A DNA stretch of 64,000 nt from Nautilus pompilius. Taxonomy: Eukaryota > Mollusca > Cephalopoda > Nautilida > Nautilidae. Below the pieces are notes generated by a model, which was given only the letters and a program-made list of their open reading frames with translations, ran no database searches and was not told the origin of the DNA. The position numbers and the translations under genes were made by a program. Location of the stretch: NCBI GenBank assembly GCA_018389105.1, contig JACATO010001078.1:1-64000 (forward strand). Direction: 5' to 3'. This document shows, piece after piece, positions 13,117-26,149 of this stretch (positions are counted from its first letter, which is position 1; every line of letters begins with the position of its first letter).

Positions 13117-16100
13117 ATGGCATCGCATCCCGTAAAGACAAGTGGCCCGTTCTCTGTCGAGTCCTCCTCGTTACTGAGAGATGTTCGTTGAGCGCGACAA
13201 ACGGCCCGGTCCCCCGACACTGTGGGCCCCAAGGACCCGGAGGTCTCTCTCATTCGGACACCAAGGAGTGTTTACAGCCGTTTCACGCTGGTACCTGGAC
13301 ATCAGTTCAAAAGGAAAAGTGCCTACACTGAAAGATGGGGACGAAATAGTAACGGAATCAGACATCAAATTGATTACCTGGAAACAGCTGTCCGCCCTTG
13401 TACGTAGAAAGCTTTTTTCCTATCTTTACCTGATAACAGAATGGTTACCTGTAGTTCACTGGTCAGAGATTAACAAATCATAAATTGTGGTTGCTACGTT
13501 TCCAATCTGCATTTACTCTCAGGTTCAACTCGCTCTAACTTTAAATGTTAGTGCTAAGTGAAACAAATTCACTATCAGACCCACACAGCCTTACAATTTT
13601 ACTGTAGTCTTTGCACAAACTGGCTCCAAATTATTACTCAAATTTTGCTAAATTCTTATAAAGAGCCTTCAAATATCTTCCCAAAACAAATTGTCCATTT
13701 GTGTCTTTTAGTTCCGTATTTCTGATTTACCTTTAACCTTTTCTGTATAGAAACGGTGACCCTGTAACAAATGCCAGGTCCATTGTTCGCTGGATATTTA
13801 GAATGCTTAGACAACTGCAAGATGGGTGATGCAGTGGACTGGTTAGGTTGAGAGCCTCTGTTTGAACCTACACCTTCCTGCCATTGTTTCTCTGCACCAT
13901 CTGGCTGAACAGGTTTTCTTCCACATCTAAAATGAAGGATTTTAATAGAGTACATGATGCAGAGGTTCCATGCGTAACGTCTGATTGGTTTGCACCTTGT
14001 CCACTGCTCAAGAGCTGCCAACCACACCCAGGTAATTCCTTCGGTCACCAAGAATGGTATCCCACTGCTCTAAGTTGTCCTCAGATCTCAAAAGTCAGGA
14101 CCGGTTTGACCGAGAATAAATAACTGAAGCGTGTAATCACATTGTCTCATTTCTGAGATAGTTAATATCGTTTTTGGAGACAATCTCTGAGCTGGATAAT
14201 CTGATAATTTAATTAGTATTCGCATGACATTGTAGATGAAAAGTGATTTTTTTTTTTCTGGGCATCTCCCTGGTACCTGATGAATCATTTGAACTGGGCC
14301 AACAGGTGAATGAAATCCGTCAGCTTTGGACAAGGTGCCAGTTCAGGTGTTGACATTAGGAGTTTTATTCATCCGCAGCTGTCAGTCAGTGGATGCAAGG
14401 TGCCAGAGAGAACTCAGACAGCATTCAAAGGTAGGCAGGTCACCTGAACGAGAGAGATTTTCTAAGAACACTCATTTATTCTCTGAAGCATAAAACATTA
14501 TCGAGAACATTTACATTGTCTGTGGCAGTTAAATAATCAAGAGGATGTCACTACCAGCTCATCTCCCCTACTTCTGAGTACTGTAATACCTTGATAAACA
14601 GGTATTCAACATACAATGTTTTGCTATAACAAATGTTTATTTGTTTACCATTATTTCGCACTCAAAGCTAAAAATAAAGTAAAATAATAAATACACACAA
14701 AAATTAAGTCGCTGTCACTGAGTATCATAATTTCAGATGAACCATCAAACTCACTTTCCATTTCTAATAAAGCCCAGATACCCGGTGACACGCTCCCTGC
14801 ATGATGACAGCTCCTCTAGTTACCCCACAGCATCTTAATCGATAGGGTTAGTGACTGACTGTATGTAGTAATCCCCAGTCTTTCCAATTGCTCCGTTATC
14901 ATCCAAGTTTCCCAAATATGTCTGCCTTGTAGAACAGAGAGATTGACACGACAGAATTTTCTGATGTTTTTCCCCACAGTTCATCCCATTAAATGGACAC
15001 TTGCTCTATGAGATGAAGCCAAGTTCTCACATGACTCTTGTCGTAATTGTGCGCTTACTAACTAGCTCACTGCTCTATAATTGTTCCCAGTCATCGTCCC
15101 ACCACCATTTTCACTATTGTGGCATCAGTTATTTTTTGCTACTATCAAATGTTCAGATTTCTAAAATCAACTTTTATTGTGAACAAATGAAGAGTGAATC
15201 TACACCCAAGGTGTTTGTTGGACAACGAAACTTCACGACTGCACCTGAAACTACACTGAGAGGTGTAAGGCAAGGCTAGGAATGCTTCCTGGTAGAGCTG
15301 ATGTTTTTAGCCATTCAGTGTACGAACGAAGCTCCAGGACCGCATCTACTTTGTCCTGAGGAGTTTTACTGTACTTTGTTATCGTTAATATCAAAGGGAA
15401 GATGGCCGACTGCTTCATGGGCTGCTGGTAGTGATGACAGTGTAGTCAGGGACTACACAAGGTTACAGGTCTGGGCAAATAATACAAGGCAACTCCTTCA
15501 CAAGTTTCTTAAGTGTGACATTCCAAAATATCTGTGTTTTTGATATCAAGGAAAATGGGAAACAAAAATTGGTTTCTTTGTCGCACTGTAAATGAGTTCA
15601 GCATTGTTTAAGTTTAGCAATAGAAAAGTCACTTAGTTCTTTTAGATGTCAGACGGTTTAAATTAATGTGCAGAAACACTCCATCATTTGTACCTGCCAG
15701 GACATCAGGTGCGGTATATCTCTGAATTATTCTCATTCCGGGATTTTATAAAGTTAAAATATCATAATAAAAGTTTCATTTTAAAAAAGTCCTCCTCACA
15801 GGTAAATTGTTTGATTTTAAGATATTTTTATGGTCCTTCTCGCATTGCACATGGAAGATACTTAGTGTAACACTCCTGATGGATTTAAACCTTATGGCGG
15901 CCAGCTGTGGATATCGATCCTGCAGTAAATACTTATATCTAAGATGCGTCATGAATCTCTTCTGTGTCAACACAGGCTGGATTATTTAGTTATCTTATAA
16001 GCTAACTGAAGTGAAGCTGTACAGGAAGGCTCGTTGTTTAAAATCTGGCATCAGACAGAATACCAGCATTTTTAAATTTGCTCGACTAAATCCCAGGAAC

Positions 16101-18752
16101 AGTTCACTATGTGGGTTAAAAGCTGATATTAATAACCTATGTGACATCGTCAGAAGTAACCAGATAATTCTGCTGTGACATTAATGACTAATAATAATAA
16201 TACTCGTCTAGGTAAATGAATAATTATCACCTCGACAATTAATTGTCGCTGCTAAATAGTGGAAATGTCTATAATTGTTTGCTGTAACTCATCAAGACCG
16301 TCTGCTTTTCTCCAATTAAAAACAGCTGCTGGGTTATCTTTCTAGTGAAGAGAAAATTGGAAAACTATTTGTTCAAATAAGATCTTAATTTATATCGCTG
16401 ACAAATTTGTTGACAGGACCACTCATTGAATTGTGAATTGCTTTGGAATGTTACTCCTAGCTTCTCTTGAAGTAATATTACTATTCCTTTGTTGTTGTTA
16501 TAATACAATCAATGTTATCATTCTTTCATCCCATATGTAGGACTTCACACTCTGGGATTGTATTCAAGTTTCCAGGAGTCAGACAAGTCACATAAGATAC
16601 ACAGATCTTTTTCGATCCCTGATCCATCTTCTTTATGTCACAAGACGTTTTACTATCTCCCCTAAATTCAAAATTAAAGACTTTCTCTCAGTGGTCAAAG
16701 ATACTTTTGATTAATCACAAAATAATGATTTTTTGTGTAATATACTAGAAAACGAACAGTAATGAGTTGAGGATGAAAAAGCAGCAAGCATTTGGATTTC
16801 TGTTTGTCTTTATGGTGGTGTAATTCTTTTAAAACGAGTTATGGCTTCAAGATCAGGTGTTTGACAGAAGAGCTTTCAGTGCGGGTCTCAGCTCAGGATA
16901 TTTCGCCCTCTCAGATCTGCCAGTTTTACTGCATGACATCTTATTCACTGAACACAATTTCATAAACACCAGTTTCCAACAATTAATACAAAACAAAGCA
17001 ACGACCTCTGGCTCTTCCGCTGTCAGCTATTTATTCACCAGACGTTTGTCCTGATATCAAAGCTTCCATCTCTAGTCCGGTTGCTGTATTTCGATGATAC
17101 AACTATTTGTTATGGTCTTACACCTGGATTCCCTTGGCTGAAACTCACCGTCACTTCCCATTTTATGCATGGCAGCCTTAATGAAACTCTGATATTAAAT
17201 TTAAATTTAAACAATTTTACAGACAAGTTCATCAAACAGCTGGGACCCTGTCAGTGTTAGCAAAAATGTACCCAGGGTACCGGGAGCTTTACCTGGCTAA
17301 AAGTCAAGCAGCTGCTCAGACATATGAGATGGTGGCTGATCTGGAGCAGGTCACGAAGGAATTGGATGATCTGGAGACACTTTTCAACAAAACAGAGCAG
17401 CCATTAATATTGTCCAGAGATGGTAAGACAGCTCTTCTTTCCCCTTACAATACAATCGTTAAATTAGACTTCCATGGCCATCTTGAACATTAAGATAAAT
17501 TTCTATTGTTATTAAAACAAAACACAGAGGACAAACCCCAACGGGAGCACTATATTGCTAAATAGAAATGGTCCTCCAGTTAGTTCTCAAGATTATCTCC
17601 CACCCAGTCACTCTCTTATGCAGAGACAGATACAAACTGCCATCCATTCATAACCAACCTCTGCACTCCAATTACATAATGCACTTAATCTCTATCAATA
17701 ACCTTCTCAATGAAATGCTTGTGCATCACTCATCAGCTGTTTCTAATTAAGAATGCGCACTCTTCACCTATCTCAGTAACTCCCTCCCCTCTCTAGCTGT
17801 AACTTTCTCTATATCTCATGTTAATCACAACAAACACATTTACATGCCGTTTCATGGACAGATTGCAAGCAAAAACTGTGGAAAAATGTGTACAACAATC
17901 AGAAATATTTACAATTTTGCAATTTACACACCTCATCTGTAATTTGAAATTTATCCAATAGCCACCATGTCCATACACAAAAAACAAGCTATTGCTTCTG
18001 GGTATGGATTACATTCTTTGTATCAAGCATCTGTCAGTTGTGTCTAGAGGTCCTGTGCTCGTAAAACAAATGTTAAGCAAAGCTGTAATTTAATTGGTCA
18101 CATGGTTGCTTTGTTTCACAGAAAATTTATTATGTTCTTGCAATGGTAGTTTTCTCCCTATACTTTCTGGCTGCACCAAAATCTTGACATTATACACAGA
18201 ATGTAATTTAGTAGATGGGTGTCATGTAATTAACACAGTGCAAACTTTAAAGTGTCTATGATCACACACATGGTCAGCCATGCTAGTTTTAAGGTTAATA
18301 AGTGAATAGTCATGGGGCCACTTGTCATCAGCCGCAGGTTCACTGCTCCTACTGCGGTCCCTAATGCCGCCCACAGAGAAAGATACGAGTATTCCACTTT
18401 CGACACAATTTTCATGGACTGAATTGTTTGTTTAGGTTGCTGAGACGAGACTCAACAAACCTGCCTGTTTGGACAGAGGTTCACCGCTGCAGACATCTGC
18501 CTGGTCAGTCATCCTCAACAACTCACCCTTCTCGGTCTGGACGAACGCTATTTCTCTGCGAAGACACAGCCGCTACTACGAGCAGCAGGTGTGGAGACCA
18601 TCCGTCCAGAAGACCACGAAGGAAATCCAAAACCTCTGGAAGATTGCATTCTGACACAATCGATCTCAACTATGGTGCCAACTTTCAGCTGGTGGACCAC
18701 AGTTGGACTTGCTTTAGGGCTAGGATTCTGGTTACACAGGAGCTTACACTGA
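13117..18752 (+). CDS. GDAP1: GDAP1-like protein, four exons, frame-disrupted
   Basis: Four exons match ganglioside-induced differentiation-associated protein 1 in order. Exon 1 (13117-~13401) is the GST N domain: WYLDISSKGKVPTLKDGDE, TESDI, then IDYLETAVRP one frame over; human has WFMRLNSTGEVPVL and IIDYLEQTF. Exon 2 (14261-14430) has LVPDESFELGQQVNEIRQ, LDKVPVQVLTLGV and HPQLSV (human RLMPDKES, YRELLDSLPMDAYTHGCILHPELTV), donor AAAG/GTAGGC. Exon 3 (17223-17422) has MYPGYRELYLAKSQAAAQ and a helical ELDDLETLF, donor GATG/GTAAGA. Exon 4 (18436-18752) has FTAADICL, LTLLGLDERYF, YYEQ, then a C-terminal membrane segment (WWTTVGLALGLGFWL) and TGA. Family role: GST-fold protein of the outer mitochondrial membrane affecting fission. 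About one indel per 100 bases breaks the frame, and exon 2's acceptor reads TTCTG rather than TTCTAG. The start is uncertain because the alpha-1 region is scrambled. Pseudogene or assembly error. Confidence 0.74.
13822..14115 (+). repeat. Possible tRNA-derived SINE in GDAP1-like intron 1
   Basis: GGGTGATGCAGTGGACTGG resembles a pol III A-box region. About 35 bases later GTTTGAACCT resembles a B-box (GGTTCGAATCC). The unique-looking body ends near GAATAAATAAC. No target duplication was identified, so the call is tentative. Confidence 0.3.
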
Positions 18753-21700
18753 TTCTGACCGGACTAACAATTTATTTATTGAATCAGACATATTTCTTAT
18801 TGCAGTGTTGGTCTTTCATATACAATATGAATATTTTAAAAACCTTTACAGACATTATGCAAGTTTGTATGGGTAAATTTGTGTGCGTGTGAATAAGGTA
18901 AACATTATGTAATGATGCCTTTTATTTAAAACATAATATATTTAGAAACTGTTCACTTTATCTACTTGCACAAATACCGATCATTTCAAATGTAAACACA
19001 GATCCTACGTTTGCCATAATCTCGCTTTGTAAATTCTCATTCATTGAGAAGTGATCTTTGTGATGAAATAGTTGAAAAGCTGCTCCATTTAGACTATTAC
19101 CTGTAATTGAAGTTAAAGAAACAAACATCATCAGGTTGTGCTTTACATCAGATTAAAGTTTACCATTATTTTCTTTTATAGTCATGCATTTTAATAATCC
19201 ACATTTTTGAGCATCAATTCATTTTTTTTGGTAAACAAAAATTAAAAAGTAATTTGTCTTATCAGAAACACTAAAAGTACACATCTCTATAGTCTCTGAC
19301 ACAATGTAATGCACATTTATTTTACAAGCAAGTTAAGAAACCTTCATCACCAGAGATTGTTCAGCTTATTTACCAATAAACAGACATTCCGGTAATAACA
19401 CCATCAAAGTATTACAAACCTGACACTTGAATGCAGCACAATTTGCATTTGTTGAAATTTTCAAAGTTCAAAGAGAAAGGAATCTCTTCATATAGTTTAA
19501 TGAATATTCAAATACCCAATATGGTTTGTATACTAAGTCATTGACCAGAAACGTACAGGGAGGATAAATAAGTAGCTCATCAGTTCAGTGATGCTTTGGT
19601 CAACAACAACCTGATCTGCATATTTCTAGTGCTATCAACTACTAGGAATGCAACTGCTTCCATCCAACCATTTAACATGGCAGCGGCAAATAGAGACACT
19701 CACTGCCAAATAAATGAAGGAAGACATTGTAACTGTTCTGTAGTAGACTTACCCATCTCTTTTAGAAATAGGGAACATTGTCAACAAGATGAATACTTTT
19801 CCTTTATAAAGATAAATGATTATTTCTAGAAATAAAAGTGATACTAAGATTCTTTGGTATTACTATTATAAAGGGTACATGCGGGGTTTTATGGACCAAT
19901 TTTATTCCTAATGATCAAAGAAAATTAAAAACACCAGTTTATTATGAATTCTTTTACATATCACATTCAAGAAAAATCATTTTAATCAAAATATATTCCA
20001 GTCTTTGACGGACTTGACATGAACTACTGACAAACACTCAATATTTGCATTTTCCAGCCTCGTTAACATTAGATTTTCTTTCATCTTAAATTCCTGCGAA
20101 GTTCCGTAAAACTGACGATAGCTGTCATCATCTGACTGCAGACCTTTCTGAGTGACAGCTGACAGACCAAAAGATTAATGTTCGTTTCACTGCAGACAAT
20201 AAACTCCAATCCTGACCAAACATTTAAAACAATGTTTTTATTTCAGACTTCTCATCTAATATTAATGCAAATGATGATCCTTACATTATCCCTTACAAAA
20301 ATAAATACTACGTATCAGTGTATAATTTATTGTAGTTCGGTAAACGGAGGCTGGTCGTAGCCAGCTGATGGAATAGTCACATCATCAACCTTCACTGAGC
20401 TCGGCTGAGAAAGCCCACTAAACTATGAACAACGGTTGTTGTTAGCAGTGAGCTTATAATAAAAAATCTATACTGAACAAAATATCGATACGCTATTATC
20501 ACAGAGAGGAGGAGGAGGAGGAGTTATGTGCAGTATCTTCAAACCTCGGACATTTTCAGATAATAGGAAAGCATGAAAAGATAAGGTCTGGTGTGTAGTC
20601 TCCTTCCTGTCCATGTTGTATAACCAGCTGCCATGGCTGGTTTTAAATGTTGCATATTTACTGAAAGTAATCTGCAATCACAAGACTGGTATAACGTACA
20701 CCTAAAAATTTCATTGCATGCTAACATCCAAGATACCAAACCAAGATCCGCATTAAAAACAGATGACACTGCATTTTACAACTGATTTTTTCCACTTCAC
20801 TCTGTTTGGAAGAAACATTCATCTTCACTGCTATTCTTTGGATTTGGGGCTCATTTGATGACATCAACAGCAACTGATACGATTTCTTACTACAGCCATT
20901 TTCCTATAATACAATTTAACGATTTACTACAGATTTTGGAACTTCTACTTGCAATGAAAAGCAACATTCCTTCTGTCATATCAAATTACTAGCGATAAAT
21001 ATATGTATCTGATGTGTTCCAATGATAGTAATCAATCTTATCATCGATGGAAAATGTAAGCAGCTAAATCATTTACATAATCTATATTTATTTCATAAGT
21101 CACCAGATCTTCTCAAGTTACCTACATTCTGTTCATATGTTAAGTAGAAAAGAACTTTTTAAATATCTGACTAAATACCAAACATCTGTTATCATCCTAG
21201 TTTAGTCAAGAGCTTGACACATTTCAGGTCTCCATTTGACCAGAACATTTTTGGGAGCTTTGTTCTGGTAGAATGATCCATTAATAGGAAGACTGGTGGA
21301 ACATGAATAATATTCATTTTTCGTTAAATTATACACACTTCCAAAACCATTTCATTCTCCTGGCAAATCCCCTCAATCTCTCAAGACATAATATACTGTT
21401 ATGGTACAAAATCACAATGAATCTCAAACAAATATAATCCTGACCTGCAAGAATATCTGCCTCACTCACCATATAAGTTAACCCTTCAATAACCAAGCAA
21501 AACTGGTCAGTCTTCTCTCTTTCTAACATACAATTCTGAATCGTTCACAATGTAGACCTTAAGAAAATATCAGAAATTACTTTAGGACTTTGACTTCCCA
21601 TGTAATTCAATATTTGGATACCTGACAAGATAAAATTGATCTCGCTATTCTGTTAGAATGGTCATCTGGTAAACCAATATACATTCAAAACCAGCCATTT

Positions 21701-22342
21701 ACTGTAGAGAGAGATTAACATGAGTTTAAGCCACCATCTGTTGAGAAATTGTGCAAGATGAAACTTGTACATTAGTTATGGTTAAAAACGATGTGTGTGT
21801 GACAGGTTTCAAAAGTAAACTTCCAACAATTTTTGTAGTCATTTTCCAATTATATTGCACTGGGAAACATTCAGTTTTCTACAGCTAGAACTCACTCATT
21901 TACTTTCTTTCACACTATAACTTAGAATAGTAATAACCTCAGCACTAAGAAAACTTTAAAAGTTCATGATACAATTTTACCAATTTCTTACGAAGAAATA
22001 TTTAAAATTGTTCTAACATTTGGAAGTTTTTGTACTGTTTTGGGAATCAGACTCTCTTTAAGTAACACATTTGCTATTAACCTGTTAATAAGAATGATGT
22101 ACTAAACCATGTTAGTCATTTAGCTATGAAGAATCTTCAATAAAAAAGAAAAAGATGAGTAAAAACATTTAAAAATGACAACATTCTCCTTCTTTAAATT
22201 ATTTGAGGGAGGAAATACTGGACAAATCGATTAGACGAAAAGGCCTTTCAAAGCTCTACAGCACTAACTGAACTTGCAGCAGTACGATGCCCATTTTTCA
22301 AAGCCTGGATTCTGCTAAAGTTTCTAAGCCAAAATTCAAACA
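18753..22342. other. 3' flank of GDAP1-like gene and intergenic DNA
   Basis: AT-rich. Contains short ORFs (for example 19596-19829 and 20468-20769) without a recognisable family and a GGA run near 20506. I see no gene. Confidence 0.5.
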
Positions 22343-22350
22343 GGATCAAC

Positions 22351-22464
22351 CAGGGGCGGACTAAGCCATCGGTCAATCGGGCACTGCCCCCAGGGGCCCA
22401 TAGCTACAAGGGGCCCAGTGAACAGTTATGCCTGAGGGCCTATAATACTCTCAGTCCGCCCCTG
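22351..22464. mobile_element. hAT-type MITE, 114 bp
   Basis: Begins CAGGGGCGGACT and ends AGTCCGCCCCTG, a 12-bp perfect terminal inverted repeat. It is flanked by GGATCAAC (22343-22350) and GGATCAAT (22465-22472), an 8-bp target duplication with one change. The ends and TSD length fit the hAT superfamily. At 114 bp it cannot code and must have been moved in trans. GC is far above the local background. Confidence 0.88.
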
Positions 22465-23016
22465 GGATCAATGATGTACTCTCAAGATGACTCCTGTTGC
22501 TGGTTCTGTCAGACCAGGCAGGGGAGGTTAACCAGTGGTGTTCATAACAGCAACATATAGGACATGGCCTAATGTTGGAGACAGGGCGAGTGTTTCCCGT
22601 CTACAGGCATAACCAGATTCTTTCAATTTTATTTACAAACAATATCACTTACACAAACTTATCAACACACCATAAACAAGGTACAAATAAATCAGTGAGA
22701 CCAAGAGAACCCCTTTTGTCCCTTGTTTACACAGCAAGTTTTTAGAATAAAGGAAACCTTCATAAGTGAGGTGACACAAGTGCATTAATAAGACAACTCA
22801 GTAATTATTGATCATTACCATGAATTATTTTGTTTGTCTCTAAGTAATAATTAAAATATATCACATCCATTTTATTTAGAAATTTTTGAAAATAAAATAA
22901 ATTAAAATTCTGCTGTAGGATTCTATGAGTTTTGAAAAGATCACTGAAGATGCTGATGAATAAGATGTTTGTCCTGAATAAATTAACTTCCCATAAGAAT
23001 GCATGTTCTTCTAATG

Positions 23017-26000
23017 CAGTGGTTCTCAATGTGGGCAATTTGATTTTCAAGGGGGGCAATTGAGTATGAATGAAGAGGTCTTGGTCCAAATTTTCGATTT
23101 TTATTTTCTTGATTTTCCATCAGGTAAAGTTTATGTTTCAGATGCTATTTTGAGTAAATATTTTTTTTTAGTGAAAAAGGTCTTTATTGTATAGTTATTA
23201 CATAATCAGTGCCATCGCTCTTCATGTACGTCACACAAAGTGCACGAGGTCATGGAAGAACCTTATTTATTGAATTTGATTTAGAAATGCGATTCAGGGT
23301 TTTTGCTAAGTTACCATTATAATAACTGTTTCCTCCGTTTTCTCTCAAAGGAGAGCATTTCCATTTTCTGAAAATTCAGAGCTCGTAAACAAAGAAGTTG
23401 TTTTGGTGTTTTCACGCAAGGTAATTGGTACATATTTCTTTGGTTGCTCGTGAATATATTTGATTGTTTAGTATTATGATGATACGAGAAGATACATAAA
23501 GTGTCAGAGATGAAAACTTAATAGTCCAAATGCTAATATAATACACAGTCTTGCCAAATTCATTGTGGTTTGCATATTTTTTGTCAGACGATTATCGTCA
23601 ATACATTCGTGTGTGACACAAATTTCTGACATTCGTAAAAATCTGGTGTACTGCACTGTATGTTCTTATATGCTGTATAAAACGAATCGGCATTGTTTTA
23701 TTAATTATGTGTTAACTTCATTCATTTGTGTGTTTACTTGAACGTTCTAATTATTTTATTTCATTTTTGTGTTAACTTAAACGTCTTAAATTCTGAAAGT
23801 GCATTTCACTTCTTAAGATTACTCATTTATTTCAGTCACAGCCCCTATGCATAAAATGAGTAGTGCAAGCAAAAAGAAAGTTCGTCAGTATTCAGAGGAA
23901 TTTTTGAAATTTGGTTTCATACCCGCTGCTCATGATGAAAGGTCACCTTTCTGTCTCTTATGCCAACAATGCTTGACCAATGAATCAATGAAATGAGGTC
24001 GTCTTGAGGCGCATTTGAAGGCGAAACATAGTGCGTATGTAAATTCAGATTTGAATTACTTCAAATCTTTAAAGAATAAGTTTGAAAAAAGATCAACAAT
24101 AAAGTCTCTGTTCACTGCACAAACTGTTACTATCAGTCGTACTCTTGAGGCAAGTTATGAAATTTCTTTACTCATTGCTAAATCTGGAAAAAATCATACT
24201 ATAGGGGAGGATTTAATTAAACCATCAATATCTGCATTTCTTAAAACAGTTCTGGAAAAAGATGTTAAATCCATGCCACTCAGTAACGACACTGTTAGGA
24301 GAAGAATAGATGAAATGAGTGAAGATATTGAAACACTTGTTGAAAAGCTGAAATCAAGAAAATTCTCAGGACAAATGGATGAATCAACTGTGAGAGGCAG
24401 CGAGGCCTTATTGCTAACTTAGGTAAGATATATTGATAAAGGTGAATTTGTTGAAGAAATGTTATTCTGCAAATCTTTAGATACCACCACTGATATATAT
24501 AATAAACTAAAATACTACTTAGATATCAATAATATACCAATGGAAAACATAACATCTTGTGCAGCTGATGATGCTCCTTTTATGACGGGCAAGAAAAATG
24601 GCTGCTTAAAATTGATGAAAGATGAGAATCCGGAGATGCTTCTTGTGCACTGTGTTATTCATAGAGAGAACTTAGTGTCGAAAAATATTTCTCCTGTACT
24701 TAATGAGGTATTGAAATCAGTTATAAAATCTATCAATGCTATCAAAACTAATGCCAAATGTGAGCATCTTTTAGAGAAATTTTGTGGAGATAACAATTCA
24801 GACTATGTGAGACTTTTACTTCACACTGAGGTACAGTGGCTTTCGAAAGGGAATTGTTTGAAAAGATTCATGGAACTGTTTGATGAACTTAGTGGCTTTC
24901 TAAGTGACAAGCCTGAAATGAAGCACCTGCTAACCGTTGATGGAAAAGCGTCTGAGTTATTTAGCAGATATTTTCGAAAAACTGAATGTGTTGAATAAAC
25001 AACTTCAAGGAACAAATAAAACACTTGTTGATGCAAAGGCGAAGATATTTGGCTCTATTTCATTTATCGAGTTATGCCAAGAAAATATTTCTGACAAAAA
25101 TTTTGACCAGTTCCATTGGCTAAAAAAATGTGAGCCAACTGAGGCTGCTGTGCTTGTCATTGTGGATCATCTGAAAATATTGGCCTCTGATATTAAAGAA
25201 AGATTTTCTGATTTAAAACAGATTAATTTTCCATCGTGGGTGGTGCAGCCAGTGCTTGTGGATTTATCTGATGTTTCAGTGCAGTAGTACCAAGAACTCT
25301 CGGAAATAAAAAATGATGAGTCAGTTAAAACTTTATTCAACATAAAAGGAGCGATGGCATGGCTTTGTGATGAGACAGAAACTAAATACCCAAATTCAAC
25401 TAGCTTTGCAAGGAAACTGTTGTTACCGTTTCCATCTTCATATTTAGCTGAATGTGGCTTTAGCGTTGTAAATGCTTTGCTACTGAAAGAAAAGAAATTC
25501 ACTGGATATCAGTAAACGAGGAGATTTGAGACTAAAGCTGACTAAATTAGTGCCTAATATAAAATCTCTTTGCAGCAGGAATGAAGCACAAGGGTCTCAC
25601 TAACTTTATTCCGCTTTTCTTGAGGTGTGCTCAAATGGCATTTTGCATTTGATAGGAACCTATACTTTATTGTACAGTAATTAAAATGATCAAATAAGCT
25701 TCCATTCAAATTAGTTTGAGTTCATAGTACATTTCAGTTTTCTATTACATATTTTGAATTTTTATTTGCTGTTTTTGTATGAGACAATCCACAAATATCT
25801 TCATAAATATAGGAATTCTCTCTCTCTCTTTATTACCTGTGAATTCTCTCTTATTATCATATGTATCATTATTAAAATCTAATACCACTTAATATTTTTT
25901 CTTACAATTTTTTCAGTAATTTCTTGCTCAAAACTTTAACTGTCTTTTGTTTATTTCATTTTTCATGGATGCCATGTTCTTTTGAAGCTTGTTTTAAACC

Positions 26001-26141
26001 AAGGTATTGGCGTTTAAGCTTCTTCAGCTGAAACGGAGTTAACTTTTTAAATGATAAGAATTATATATCACCACATGGGGGCATCAGGAATTTTAGAGGT
26101 GATTAGGTGGGGCATGGCTCAAAAAAGGTTGAGAACCACTG
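23017..26141 (+). mobile_element. hAT element, full length (3125 bp)
   Basis: Left end CAGTGGTTCTCAA at 23017, right end TTGAGAACCACTG ending at 26141, giving a 13-bp perfect terminal inverted repeat. It is flanked on both sides by an identical 8-bp duplication TTCTAATG (23009-23016 and 26142-26149). The CAGTGGTTCTCAA terminus is typical of the hAT-Charlie/ZBED-related group. It contains one decayed transposase gene. The perfect TSD alongside a broken transposase suggests moderate age. Confidence 0.95.
23847..25603 (+). pseudogene. hAT transposase, ZBED5/SCAND3-like, broken
   Basis: Starts ATG at 23847 (a second in-frame Met at 23856). A BED-type finger remnant (CLLCQQCLT, then LEAHLKAKH) lies near 23950-24030. 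The catalytic region includes KFSGQMDEST near 24370 (the ZBED5-like family usually has a Gln-Leu-Asp-Glu-Ser version). The central segment has CAADDAPFMTGKKNGC, VHCVIHRENLVSKN and EVQWLSKGNCLKR. The C-terminal dimerisation domain has WLCDETETKYPN, LPFPSSYLAECGFS, then DISKRGDLRLKLTK, with the stop at 25601-25603. The family cuts and pastes hAT elements. The gene is interrupted by a stop after MK near 23994, a stop at 24420, a frame change near 24950, a stop near 25286 and a late frame change, so it is inactive. It sits wholly inside the 23017-26141 element. Confidence 0.92.
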
Positions 26142-26149
26142 TTCTAATG

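Noticed and set aside
19596-19829. 77-codon plus-strand ORF with several Cys
   Set aside because: No signal peptide, family motif or splice context; AT-rich surroundings make such ORFs likely by chance.
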